A stretch of 17,501 bases of DNA from Verrucomicrobiales bacterium (lineage in GTDB: Bacteria; Verrucomicrobiota; Verrucomicrobiia; Limisphaerales; SXQI01). The position numbers and the translations under genes are program-made. Shown piece by piece: positions 6,422 to 13,762 of this stretch (the stretch's first letter is position 1; each line of letters starts with the position of its first letter). Below the pieces are notes generated by a model, which had not been told where the DNA came from, searched no databases, and saw only the letters and a list, made by a program, of their open reading frames with translations. The stretch spans positions 1 to 17,501 of the forward strand of contig JAQGOX010000150.1 in the NCBI GenBank assembly GCA_028293365.1, written 5' to 3'.

Positions 6422-8227
6422 TTACGGTTGAGCAAATTCCAGCCAGAACCTGCTCCCCGCACCCGGTTCTGATTCAACTCCGCATGCTCCTCCCATCCGT
6501 TGCATTGCGCGTGCCACGATCGCAAGACCGATCCCGGTCCCTTCATACCGCTCATAGTTCGCGCCTCGTTCAAATATTCCGAAAACTTTTTGATGAGCTT
6601 CCGCGGGAATTCCAACCCCACGATCTTCAATCCAGATGCGAACACGTGGAAGGTTCCCTTCCGGAACGGTCTCGCTGGAAACCTCGTCGGCAGACGACCC
6701 GCTATCAGCAGTGCTGACACCATAACGTGCGGGGTTGAACGGCAAAGGATGAGATTGTGGAATAGCCGACGCATCGACCAGTTCCGTACGAACGGTGATA
6801 TGCGGTTTCATTCCGGTTTCCACAAACTTCAACGCATTTTCCATAATATTGGAGAGGCATTGTTGCAGCAGTGTGCGTTGAGCCAGAACATCATGTAACG
6901 GATCCTGAATGATCAGGGAGTCGCGCAATAAAGGTGGAGCAAGCGCGATTACCTCCGCAAGAACCTGATGAATCTCCACAGGCGTTAGTTCGATTTCCTG
7001 ACGGGAGATTTTCGAAAACTGGAGAAGATCCCGAGTTAGAACATCCAGTCGGCGACAAGCCCGGGAGAGCCGGCTGATAACTGAATTCGCTTCCGCCGGC
7101 AAGGCGGCAGAATAGTCTTCGACCAATATTTCGCAATAACCCGTCAATGCGCGAATCGGTGCTCGAAGATCGTGTGCCACGGTATAGGAAAAAGTCTCCA
7201 ATTCGGCGATAATCTCCTTAAGCTTCGAAGTTCGTTCGGCGACTTTTTTTTCCAGTTCCTGCGCGTGTTCGCTCAGCGCCTGTTGAGCATCGCGCAATGC
7301 CAAATCGGTAAATTCCCGATTCAATGCAACGGCGAGGTATTCGGCTATGGTTGAAAGAAGATCCAGCTCTTCGGAAGAGATAGTCTCCCGGCTTCGAGTC
7401 GCGAAACACAGGGTGCCAATTTTTCGATCCCCCTCAATCAGGGAAAGAAGCGCGTAGGCGTGTATTCCAATCTCACGTGGGATGCGCAAATGGTCTCCCG
7501 TCGTACTTTGAATATGCTCGATCGCCAAACTTTTCCCTGAGTCTGACCCGAGATTATAAAACGCTTCCCGGGCAGCAGATGTGGAAAGAAGGTTTTCCAC
7601 ATCGGGCGAAATTCCGCCTGCGGCATGAAGTTTGATAGATTCACCCCGATCATTCGACAAATAAAGGAAATAGGTGTCGAAATCCAAATGCTCGGCGACT
7701 TTGAAAAAAAGCTCCCTTATTATCCGGCGCGGGTCTTTCGCTTTGAGCAAATGTGCCAGCGCCCATGATAGGATTTTATCCCGATCATGCTGGTGGCCCA
7801 ATACAGCCGCTTGAAATTCCCGTTGGGTAACATCTTCAATCACGACAATAATGCCATTGATTTGCTGGCCCAGGACCAGCGGTGCAATGCGGGCCGTTTG
7901 AAGCATATGCCGATAGCCCGATTCAGGAATGGATGGAGCTAACGGTAGAAGGTATCCATGCAAACCCGTCGCAAGAACGTTCACTTCACCCATCAGCGCA
8001 CGGTGAAATCGTCCTGCGAGCCTCCTTTCGATCAAATCGGGGTACAGTTCGAGCAGTTTCTGGCCGATCGCCGATTCGGCCACCAAACCACTATGCGCTT
8101 CCATCCAGTGATTCCAGGTTCGAATTCGCAGCTCGGAATCCGTGGTAATAACTCCATAGGGCGCAAATTCCTGGATCCATGCCAGCATTGCTTCTTGCTG
8201 GAGGGAAATTTGGTCGGTAGTTGACAT
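6422..8227 (-). CDS. PAS-GAF sensor histidine kinase
   Basis: From the ATG at 8227 the protein has 601 residues and no transmembrane segment, so it should be cytoplasmic. An N-terminal PAS domain (about 15-135) is followed by a GAF domain (about 165-305), a coiled coil (about 305-340), a HisKA dimerisation domain and a HATPase domain. The H-box TVAHDLRAPIRAL places the phosphorylated His at 352. The ATPase shows the N-box NIMENALKF (Asn464), the G1 box EDRGVGIP, the F box VFGIFERG and the G2 box GTGIGLAIV. About 40 extra residues rich in Ser, Pro and Ala sit between the N-box strand and the G1 box. There is no receiver domain. The gene is the last of the chemosensory operon, 17 nt after cheC. 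The frame extends to an ATG at 8269 inside cheC, but the PAS domain is complete without it. Partner regulator and signal are unknown; CheY or the first-gene regulator are candidates. Confidence 0.92.
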   Translation of the reverse strand: MSTTDQISLQQEAMLAWIQEFAPYGVITTDSELRIRTWNHWMEAHSGLVAESAIGQKLLELYPDLIERRLAGRFHRALMGEVNVLATGLHGYLLPLAPSIPESGYRHMLQTARIAPLVLGQQINGIIVVIEDVTQREFQAAVLGHQHDRDKILSWALAHLLKAKDPRRIIRELFFKVAEHLDFDTYFLYLSNDRGESIKLHAAGGISPDVENLLSTSAAREAFYNLGSDSGKSLAIEHIQSTTGDHLRIPREIGIHAYALLSLIEGDRKIGTLCFATRSRETISSEELDLLSTIAEYLAVALNREFTDLALRDAQQALSEHAQELEKKVAERTSKLKEIIAELETFSYTVAHDLRAPIRALTGYCEILVEDYSAALPAEANSVISRLSRACRRLDVLTRDLLQFSKISRQEIELTPVEIHQVLAEVIALAPPLLRDSLIIQDPLHDVLAQRTLLQQCLSNIMENALKFVETGMKPHITVRTELVDASAIPQSHPLPFNPARYGVSTADSGSSADEVSSETVPEGNLPRVRIWIEDRGVGIPAEAHQKVFGIFERGANYERYEGTGIGLAIVARAMQRMGGACGVESEPGAGSRFWLEFAQP

Positions 8228-8244
8228 TCCGTGAGATTGCAAAA

Positions 8245-8859
8245 CTAAGCGAGCTGCCGCTCTTCCCATTTTTTTAGTTCAATCAGCAATCGATCCAGAG
8301 ATTTAACTCCGAGAATTATCACCAGATATCCGCTGACATCGTTTGTCCGCATGTGAAAGCGGGTGTGAATCATCAGGGCATAATTTAGCTCACAGCCCTC
8401 AATTGCGATAAGCTTGAGTACCTCAGAGACGGAGGCAATTTGAAGACGGGGAACCGTAAAGGTCACCTGCACCTGGAGCAGATTTCCGAAGACCCCCAGG
8501 CAGGCGTTGAGCACTATATTTCCAACCTCGGTGATCACTTCCCTTGCAGCGCCGTCGAAAATCTGAACTTCGGGTCTATTGGTCAAAACTCGATTTAACA
8601 ATAGGGCGGCTTCCCGATCCAAAATGAGGATGGCGTTGCCGGCGATTGATCCGGCAAAAAGCTGATTCACACTGGCAACCTCGCTCGCGATAACTTTCTG
8701 CAAAAGTGGTGAAATCTGGTGAATCGGGTGAATCACCACGTTCGGAACTTCCAGGGAGATTCGATGACCCGTTAAATCCGAAAGAGCTCCGGCAGCGCGG
8801 GCATAGCCGATATTAATGAGCTCGGTCAAGGCATCTGTTTGACTGGAAGTTAATTCCAT
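8245..8859 (-). CDS. cheC: CheC-type CheY-P phosphatase
   Basis: The protein has 204 residues, the usual length for CheC, and carries both CheC active-site motifs of the form D/S-x3-E-x2-N-x22-P. The first is complete: Asp9, Glu13, Asn16, Pro39. The second (about 108-137) keeps ITEVGN and the distal Pro at the right spacing, but its first position is Glu instead of Asp or Ser. CheC removes phosphate from CheY-P and in several bacteria is stimulated by CheD. No cheD is in the window and no cheZ is present, so this is the only visible terminator of the CheY signal. The start overlaps the end of cheY by 10 nt and is fixed by an excellent Shine-Dalgarno sequence. CheX is the closest alternative name, but the two motifs favour CheC. 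Confidence 0.88.
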   Translation of the reverse strand: MELTSSQTDALTELINIGYARAAGALSDLTGHRISLEVPNVVIHPIHQISPLLQKVIASEVASVNQLFAGSIAGNAILILDREAALLLNRVLTNRPEVQIFDGAAREVITEVGNIVLNACLGVFGNLLQVQVTFTVPRLQIASVSEVLKLIAIEGCELNYALMIHTRFHMRTNDVSGYLVIILGVKSLDRLLIELKKWEERQLA

Positions 8860-9227
8860 GCGTCACCTCCCGAAAGGACCGTGCCCAGGATCGAAGCCAT
8901 ATCTTCCTTTTTTAACGGCTTGTTGACTATGGCCGCCGCGCCTCCGGCACGCACCTGCTCTCGCGTCGATTTCTGGATATCCGCCGTGGCGATAATGACC
9001 GGCAGCCTGGGATTTAATTCTTTGAATTTAGCTAACACCTCCAAGCCGTACATTCCATGCATTACCATATCCAGCACGATTAAATCATGCTGGTTAATGA
9101 CATATCGCTCCAATGCCGTAGCGCCATCTTCGGCCTCTTCGACCGAATGCCCGAGTTCTTCAAGAATCTGCCGTGTCATTCGACGCGCAAGGCCTGAATC
9201 GTCCACAATTAGAATCTTCGCACTCAT
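8850..9227 (-). CDS. cheY: Single-domain CheY-like response regulator
   Basis: The 125-residue protein is a lone receiver domain. It has the acidic pair Asp9-Asp10, the phosphoacceptor Asp53 in LIVLDMVM, the switch Thr81 and the conserved Lys103-Pro104. It should be phosphorylated by CheA and diffuse to an effector. The start overlaps the cheB stop as ATGA (9224-9227), with a GAAG stretch five bases upstream. The position between cheB and cheC supports a CheY role. The effector (flagellar switch, pilus motor or other) cannot be told, since no such gene is in the window. Confidence 0.93.
   Translation of the reverse strand: MSAKILIVDDSGLARRMTRQILEELGHSVEEAEDGATALERYVINQHDLIVLDMVMHGMYGLEVLAKFKELNPRLPVIIATADIQKSTREQVRAGGAAAIVNKPLKKEDMASILGTVLSGGDAWN
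8863..8871 (-). promoter_or_regulatory. Strong ribosome binding site of cheC
   Basis: On the - strand GGGAGGTGA lies three bases before the cheC ATG at 8859, with GGAGG six bases from it. This is the only near-perfect Shine-Dalgarno sequence I found in the window. It lies inside the cheY coding sequence and decides the cheC start. CheC may therefore be translated more strongly than its neighbours. Confidence 0.85.
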
Positions 9228-10258
9228 ATAAACTTCATTATTCCTTCAGCCATGGTTTGAAGCGAAAAGGAGGCATCACTTAACCCGGCCTCGGCCACAG
9301 AACGAGGCATTCCGTATATAATGCAGCTCGATTCTGATTCAGTAATTACCCTCCCTCCCTGCGCCTTTATCCAGGCAGATCCTTGCTTGCCATCATCCCC
9401 CATTCCCGTCATCACCACCCCCAACACCTTCTCGCGCAACTCTTCAGCAGCGGATTGAAATAAAACGTCCACCGATGGGCGATGCGGTTTCTCAATCGGT
9501 TGAGTTGCTAATACCGCGAAAATACTACCATTGCCATTCCGCTTGAGCAATAAGTGTCGGCCCGCTGGAGCCAGCAATGCCATGCCTGGCCGAAGAAAAT
9601 CCCCTTCTCGAGCTTCCGTAACTTTCAATTTGGACAATTCATTTAAGTGCTCCGCAAATAATGCCGTATACCCGACCGGCATATGCAGGACCATAGCGAT
9701 TGGAACCGGAAAGTCAGCGGGAAATTGCGGCAGCAAATACCGCAACGCCTGAGGTCCACCGGTCGAAATCCCCAAAACGACAACTTCTACCTTCAACGGA
9801 TGTGGACGGTAGACCGTCGGGACCGATACCGCAGACGCGGGATGCAGCTTTTCGACAGGTGCTCGCGCTGCTGTCTTTACTTTTTCGATCAGCTCATCGC
9901 GAATGTTTAATAATTCATCAGTGGCCAGGGCGGTCGGCTTTTGCACGAAATCGACGGCGCCCGCTTCGATCGCTTCGAGGACGCGCGGTCCATCCTCGGC
10001 CGAAGCCGAAAGGATTAAAATAGAGACAGGTTTACGAGCCATTTGAGCCCGAACAAATCCAACGCCATCGAGTCGAGGCATCACCATGTCGCAAGTGACC
10101 ACATCCGGGTTTAATTCGGCGACCATTTCCAACGCCTCCTCTCCATCCCGCGCCATCCCAACAACTTGAATAAATGGGCTGCGCCCAAGCATCTCCCGAA
10201 CAACTTTCCGCACGAAAGCCGAATCATCGACAATCAAAGTTCGAATAAGAGTCGTCAT
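9224..10258 (-). CDS. cheB: Protein-glutamate methylesterase CheB
   Basis: From the ATG at 10258 the protein has 344 residues, the normal CheB length. It has an N-terminal receiver (about 1-120; phosphoacceptor Asp57 in TCDMVMP, Lys107-Pro108) and a C-terminal methylesterase domain. The catalytic triad is visible as Ser165 in GISTGGP, His192 in VLHMP and Asp288 in TGMGDDG. It would demethylate or deamidate glutamate/glutamine side chains of the receptor encoded two genes upstream, with activity raised by CheA-dependent phosphorylation. The frame extends to an ATG at 10321 inside cheR, but the receiver begins right after the chosen Met, which lies 10 nt past the cheR stop. The stop overlaps cheY by 4 nt. 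Confidence 0.95.
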   Translation of the reverse strand: MTTLIRTLIVDDSAFVRKVVREMLGRSPFIQVVGMARDGEEALEMVAELNPDVVTCDMVMPRLDGVGFVRAQMARKPVSILILSASAEDGPRVLEAIEAGAVDFVQKPTALATDELLNIRDELIEKVKTAARAPVEKLHPASAVSVPTVYRPHPLKVEVVVLGISTGGPQALRYLLPQFPADFPVPIAMVLHMPVGYTALFAEHLNELSKLKVTEAREGDFLRPGMALLAPAGRHLLLKRNGNGSIFAVLATQPIEKPHRPSVDVLFQSAAEELREKVLGVVMTGMGDDGKQGSAWIKAQGGRVITESESSCIIYGMPRSVAEAGLSDASFSLQTMAEGIMKFI

Positions 10259-10268
10259 GGGTACATTT

Positions 10269-11108
10269 CTAAATTCGCACGTAAACAAACGTTTCCGATA
10301 TTTCGCGAAGTTCGAAATCACCAGTCAGTTTCAACAGTGATTCAGCAGCCCCCACGAAAAGATGACTGTTGACCGGCATGCGGGAAGCAAACGCCGCAAG
10401 CGTCTGACGAATCGCATGCGCGGAAAAGTAAATAAAAACATTTCGACAAAAGACGGCGTTCGATCGAGCCAGCGAACTGAATTCTTCAGTAGCCAACAAA
10501 TTTGCGCGCTGGAATTTCACGCGCTTCGCAATCGCTTCGCTAATCCGCCAGCCTCCGTCCGTCGGAATAAAGTATTTTTCGCGCAGACCCGGGGGCGTCT
10601 GGCGGAAGGCCTTCTCCCGATAGACCCCGGCTTGTGCCTTTTCCAAAGCGCTGGGGCTTGCATCGCTTGCGTAGATTTCGATCGGATGCTCAGCCAATCC
10701 CGCCTCTAAAAGTGCCATTACAATACTGTAAGGTTCCTCCCCTGAGGCACAGGCCGCGCTCCAGATGCGGAAAGGAATGGAATGTCGACGAAACCATTGA
10801 GGAATAAGGACATCAACCAAAAGCTTAATTTGGCTTACTTCCCGGCAGAAATAGGTTTCCTGAACAGAAAGTGCCTCTGCTACTTGAATCCAATCCTCGA
10901 CGCCGTTATCGTTGTATTTCAGAATGTAATAATAATCCAGGAACGAGCGGCAATCACGTTGCCGAGCCAGCGGCTCCAACTTTTCCAGCAATAAATCGCA
11001 ACGATCCGACTCGAAGAATATTCCGGTCCTCTCGTGCACAATATCGCGCAAAAGAATTGGCAGGCCGGCTGGAACGAACAGCGGCTTCCGCAGGCCTTCA
11101 TTAGACAT
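10269..11108 (-). CDS. cheR: Chemotaxis protein methyltransferase CheR
   Basis: The 279-residue protein has the CheR layout: a small helical N-terminal domain (about 15-75) and an S-adenosylmethionine-dependent methyltransferase domain. The motif ETYFCRE corresponds to the ETxFFR segment of the family. IWSAACASGEEPYSI is the cofactor-binding loop, and FCRNVFIYF is the conserved late motif. It methylates receptor glutamates. The gene starts 15 nt after the receptor gene, and cheB follows at 10 nt, so the two adaptation enzymes are encoded together. No C-terminal TPR extension is present. The encoded receptor does not end in an obvious CheR-tethering pentapeptide. Confidence 0.95.
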   Translation of the reverse strand: MSNEGLRKPLFVPAGLPILLRDIVHERTGIFFESDRCDLLLEKLEPLARQRDCRSFLDYYYILKYNDNGVEDWIQVAEALSVQETYFCREVSQIKLLVDVLIPQWFRRHSIPFRIWSAACASGEEPYSIVMALLEAGLAEHPIEIYASDASPSALEKAQAGVYREKAFRQTPPGLREKYFIPTDGGWRISEAIAKRVKFQRANLLATEEFSSLARSNAVFCRNVFIYFSAHAIRQTLAAFASRMPVNSHLFVGAAESLLKLTGDFELREISETFVYVRI

Positions 11109-11123
11109 ACTTTGAACGAAACA

Positions 11124-13241
11124 CTAAGGACCGGTCTTCTGGGGTGCTTCTCCGGTAACGTTGGAAGGTTCTTTGCCTTTAGTTTTTAAACTCCTTGTCG
11201 AAACTCTCGATGTTCCCTTTCCAGTAGATCCAAGTTGCGCTGCGTTAATGGATTTGTGGATGGCATTAGCATCTGTGAGGTTCGTCTTCGATATTTCGCG
11301 GATCTCCTGGATTTTGTTCACAACCCTATCGGCGGCGGCCGAATGTTCCTGATTTGCTGACGTGATCAGCTTGATCTGTTTCGAAACGTTGGAACTGGCC
11401 GTTGTAATCTCCTTGACCGCGCGAGCCTGCTCTTCCATCGCCCGGGAAGCCTGGCTGGTTTGCTGGCGCAGGTTGTCGGCGGCACTGGTTATCTCCTGAC
11501 TACTACGAGTTTGCTCCACCATCGATTTGCTAATGCCGGCGATCTGCGCCGAAAGGCGCTCACTTTCACGCGATACCTGCTGCGTTGCGGTTGCCTGCTC
11601 ACTCAGGGCACGAGCCGTCGATGAAGCTCCCAGTCGCATCGCGTTGACAGCCTGTACAATTTGAGTCGCTCCGGCAGCCTGTTCGGTCATTGCCTTGCGA
11701 AGCTGTCCCGCACTGCTGGTGGTGCTCTGCGCCGCCTTCATGATCTCACGCGCTGCGCGACCTTGCTCGTTCATCGCTTGCGAAACTTCTTTTGCGCCCT
11801 TTCGCATATGCGCGGTTGCCTGAACAATCTGAGCGGTTCCCCTGGCCTGCTCTGCCGCGCCGGTGGCAATTTGGCGCGACTGCGTCGCGGTCACCGAAAT
11901 CGAGTCAGCCACGGTCTTCACGGCGACGATCTGTTCTTCCATGGCGCGACTTATCTGACTCACCAAAGCAGAGCTTTCATTAACGCCATTCAAAATCGTT
12001 TTTAAACCAGTCAAACCAGCTTCAGATTGTCGATTACTTTCCTCGGCTATACGCGCGCCCTGATTGGCAGACTCGGTAGCCTCGCGCGTGAAGTTCTCCA
12101 ATCCACGAACGATTTCAGTAATATCAGAAGTTGCTTTAGCACAACGGTCCGCCAGATTTCGAATCTCCTCCGCAACAACCGCAAATCCACGTCCGGCATC
12201 TCCAGCGCGCGCAGCCTCAATGGAGGCGTTCAAAGACAATAGATTCGTACGCTCAGCAATGATGTTAATCGTCCCCACAATTCCCGCGATGTCACTGGTG
12301 CGTTTGTTCAACTCACGCATTACTGTGGTTGATTGGTTCATCGCCGTGGCAACGCGCCCAATTCCCTCGATCGATTTTTGAATCGTCTGACCTCCCTCAT
12401 CCGCCTGGCGCGATACTCGTCGGGCGATTTCATCCGTGCGCTTCACCAGTTCGTTCACTGAACGGCTCGACCGATCCAATTCGGTCGCACTTGAAGCGGC
12501 ATCTCCGGCCACTTGCGTAATTTTTTCGCTATTCTGCGCCACTCCCTGGATCGATCGAGCCATTTCCTCGATCGAGGTCGCAGTCTCTTCCACTGAAGTC
12601 GCCAGACTTTCGGACATTCCGGAGACTTCCTCAATAGAGGCCGCCATCTCATTGATCGCGGAAGCGGTTTCCTCCGCGGCAATGGTGAGATCATCCGAAG
12701 TTGCAGAGACGCTCGTAATTGACCGGCTCATCTGTTCTATGGAGGTTGCGGTTTGAGTGATCGAGGTCGCAAGGTCTTCACTATCCTTGTTAACCCGCCG
12801 AACCGATGCCGCCACCTGGACCATCGCGGTGGTGACCTCCTGGGCAGACGTCGCCATTTCCTGAGTATTAGCGGTCACGCTTTGAATCGATGCGGAAACC
12901 GCTTTCACTGAAGCGGTTGTCTGAGCCGCGGCAGTTACAAGTTCAACCGTATTTGCGGTAACCTGTTCAATCGATGCAGCCATCTCGTTGATCGAAGAAA
13001 CCATCTGTTCAGTCGAAGCCGCAACTGAGACGGCCTGGATGGCCGTTTCTTTGAGTGATGTGCCGAGTCGAGTAGTTTCATGGGTCGCTTCATCCAACGC
13101 GCGGTTGCCCGATTCCAATCCGGCAGTCACACGCGCTATGATGGTCGAAACTTCAGCCTCGGACGAAGCCTCGGAATTGGATTTCGGAGGGGTCAGATTC
13201 GACGTATGACTTCCGTTTTCAGGTGATTTTTGCATGAGCAT
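11124..13241 (-). CDS. Soluble methyl-accepting chemotaxis protein without input domain
   Basis: From the ATG at 13241 the protein has 705 residues; an ATG at 13235 is equally possible. The frame is open to 13328, but that would overlap cheW by 110 nt. There is no transmembrane segment, HAMP, PAS or other sensor domain: after a short polar tail nearly everything is helical heptad sequence. The highly conserved hairpin tip is [20 protein letters not shown] followed by a [16 protein letters not shown] stretch (about 328-366). This is where CheA and CheW bind. Sequences like [13 protein letters not shown] in the arms resemble methylation sites. Both arms consist of 28-residue repeats. The C-terminal 50 residues are a Lys/Ser/Thr-rich tail ending in QKTGP, with no CheR/CheB pentapeptide. 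It would form cytoplasmic arrays and take its signal from an unknown partner or through the coiled coil itself. Confidence 0.93.
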   Translation of the reverse strand: MLMQKSPENGSHTSNLTPPKSNSEASSEAEVSTIIARVTAGLESGNRALDEATHETTRLGTSLKETAIQAVSVAASTEQMVSSINEMAASIEQVTANTVELVTAAAQTTASVKAVSASIQSVTANTQEMATSAQEVTTAMVQVAASVRRVNKDSEDLATSITQTATSIEQMSRSITSVSATSDDLTIAAEETASAINEMAASIEEVSGMSESLATSVEETATSIEEMARSIQGVAQNSEKITQVAGDAASSATELDRSSRSVNELVKRTDEIARRVSRQADEGGQTIQKSIEGIGRVATAMNQSTTVMRELNKRTSDIAGIVGTINIIAERTNLLSLNASIEAARAGDAGRGFAVVAEEIRNLADRCAKATSDITEIVRGLENFTREATESANQGARIAEESNRQSEAGLTGLKTILNGVNESSALVSQISRAMEEQIVAVKTVADSISVTATQSRQIATGAAEQARGTAQIVQATAHMRKGAKEVSQAMNEQGRAAREIMKAAQSTTSSAGQLRKAMTEQAAGATQIVQAVNAMRLGASSTARALSEQATATQQVSRESERLSAQIAGISKSMVEQTRSSQEITSAADNLRQQTSQASRAMEEQARAVKEITTASSNVSKQIKLITSANQEHSAAADRVVNKIQEIREISKTNLTDANAIHKSINAAQLGSTGKGTSRVSTRSLKTKGKEPSNVTGEAPQKTGP
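11274..11945 (-). repeat. Eight 28-residue (84-bp) units in the C-terminal arm of the receptor
   Basis: In the second arm of the receptor hairpin, eight consecutive 28-residue blocks can be laid in phase with no gap. Most open with a pattern like A-M-x-E-Q (AMEEQ, GAAEQ, AMNEQ, AMTEQ, ALSEQ, SMVEQ, AMEEQ, ANQEH). Each block is four heptads. The blocks have diverged in sequence but not in length. Confidence 0.8.
12387..13058 (-). repeat. Eight 28-residue (84-bp) units in the N-terminal arm of the receptor
   Basis: In the first arm, eight in-phase 28-residue blocks can be laid end to end. From the second on they open with SIEQV, SIQSV, SVRRV, SITSV, SIEEV, SIQGV and SSRSV. The first (SLKET) and last are the most diverged. 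The motifs INEMAA and IEEMAR recur at the block ends. The total length matches that of the C-terminal arm, as expected for two antiparallel helices. Confidence 0.8.
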
Positions 13242-13761
13242 AAAGAGGTGAGATTTGATCTGACTTCGGTTGTGCGGCAAGCGGAGGAAGAGCCTGCGTA
13301 TGGGGAAGCTCGAGCGCCTGAGGTTCAATTGCCTCGAGATTCAACACTTTATCAAGATCCAGTAAAAGGACGAGTCGATCACCAACGGTGGCAGCAGCTT
13401 TTAAATAATTACCGTTAACGCCAGTCAAAGTCTCTTCGATCGCACGCATCGTATCCTTGGACATATTTCGGAATTCCCGGGCGCTATCGACGACAAGCCC
13501 GACAACCCGGTTTTGAACTTTCACAAAAATTATCCGCGTACGGATGGTCGGTTGCGTTCGTGGAAAACCAAATCGGCTGCGTAAGTTTAAAGCCGGGATA
13601 ACCTGTCCGCGAGAAAAAACAACCCCGTCAACGGCAGGGTTCGCATTCGGCACAAGCGTTACCTGTTCGAGCATGTCAATATGCTGAACGTCCGCACTGT
13701 TGACGGCATAGGTCGTGCCGGCAACTTCAAAAAGGACAAATGTTACGGGATTAGGACTCAT
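13219..13761 (-). CDS. cheW: Chemotaxis coupling protein CheW
   Basis: The 180-residue protein is one CheW domain (about 5-145) plus a Pro/Gln/Leu-rich tail of about 35 residues. Family features are [18 protein letters not shown] near the start, the segment [22 protein letters not shown], and [14 protein letters not shown], which matches the VGxxVDxVxEV core. It links CheA to the receptor array. The ATG lies one base past the cheA stop, and the 3' end overlaps the receptor gene by 17 to 23 nt depending on the receptor start. No Shine-Dalgarno sequence is evident, so translation is probably coupled to cheA. Confidence 0.94.
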   Translation of the reverse strand: MSPNPVTFVLFEVAGTTYAVNSADVQHIDMLEQVTLVPNANPAVDGVVFSRGQVIPALNLRSRFGFPRTQPTIRTRIIFVKVQNRVVGLVVDSAREFRNMSKDTMRAIEETLTGVNGNYLKAAATVGDRLVLLLDLDKVLNLEAIEPQALELPHTQALPPLAAQPKSDQISPLYAHAKIT

Positions 13762-13762
13762 A

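Noticed and set aside
6304..6774. Open frame of 156 codons on the - strand
   Set aside because: Most of it overlaps the ATPase end of the histidine kinase gene in another frame, and the remaining part in the intergenic stretch shows no domain.
10259..10321. CheB start at 10321
   Set aside because: It adds 21 residues encoded opposite the frame of the cheR end. The receiver starts immediately after the ATG at 10258.
11274..13058. Possible CRISPR or non-coding tandem repeat suggested by recurring short DNA words
   Set aside because: The periodicity is 84 bp, in frame, and explained by 28-residue protein repeats in the receptor coiled coil.
13242..13328. Longer receptor start at 13328
   Set aside because: It would overlap cheW by 110 nt and add an Arg-rich stretch that is not a membrane anchor. 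Two ATG codons at 13241 and 13235 fit better.
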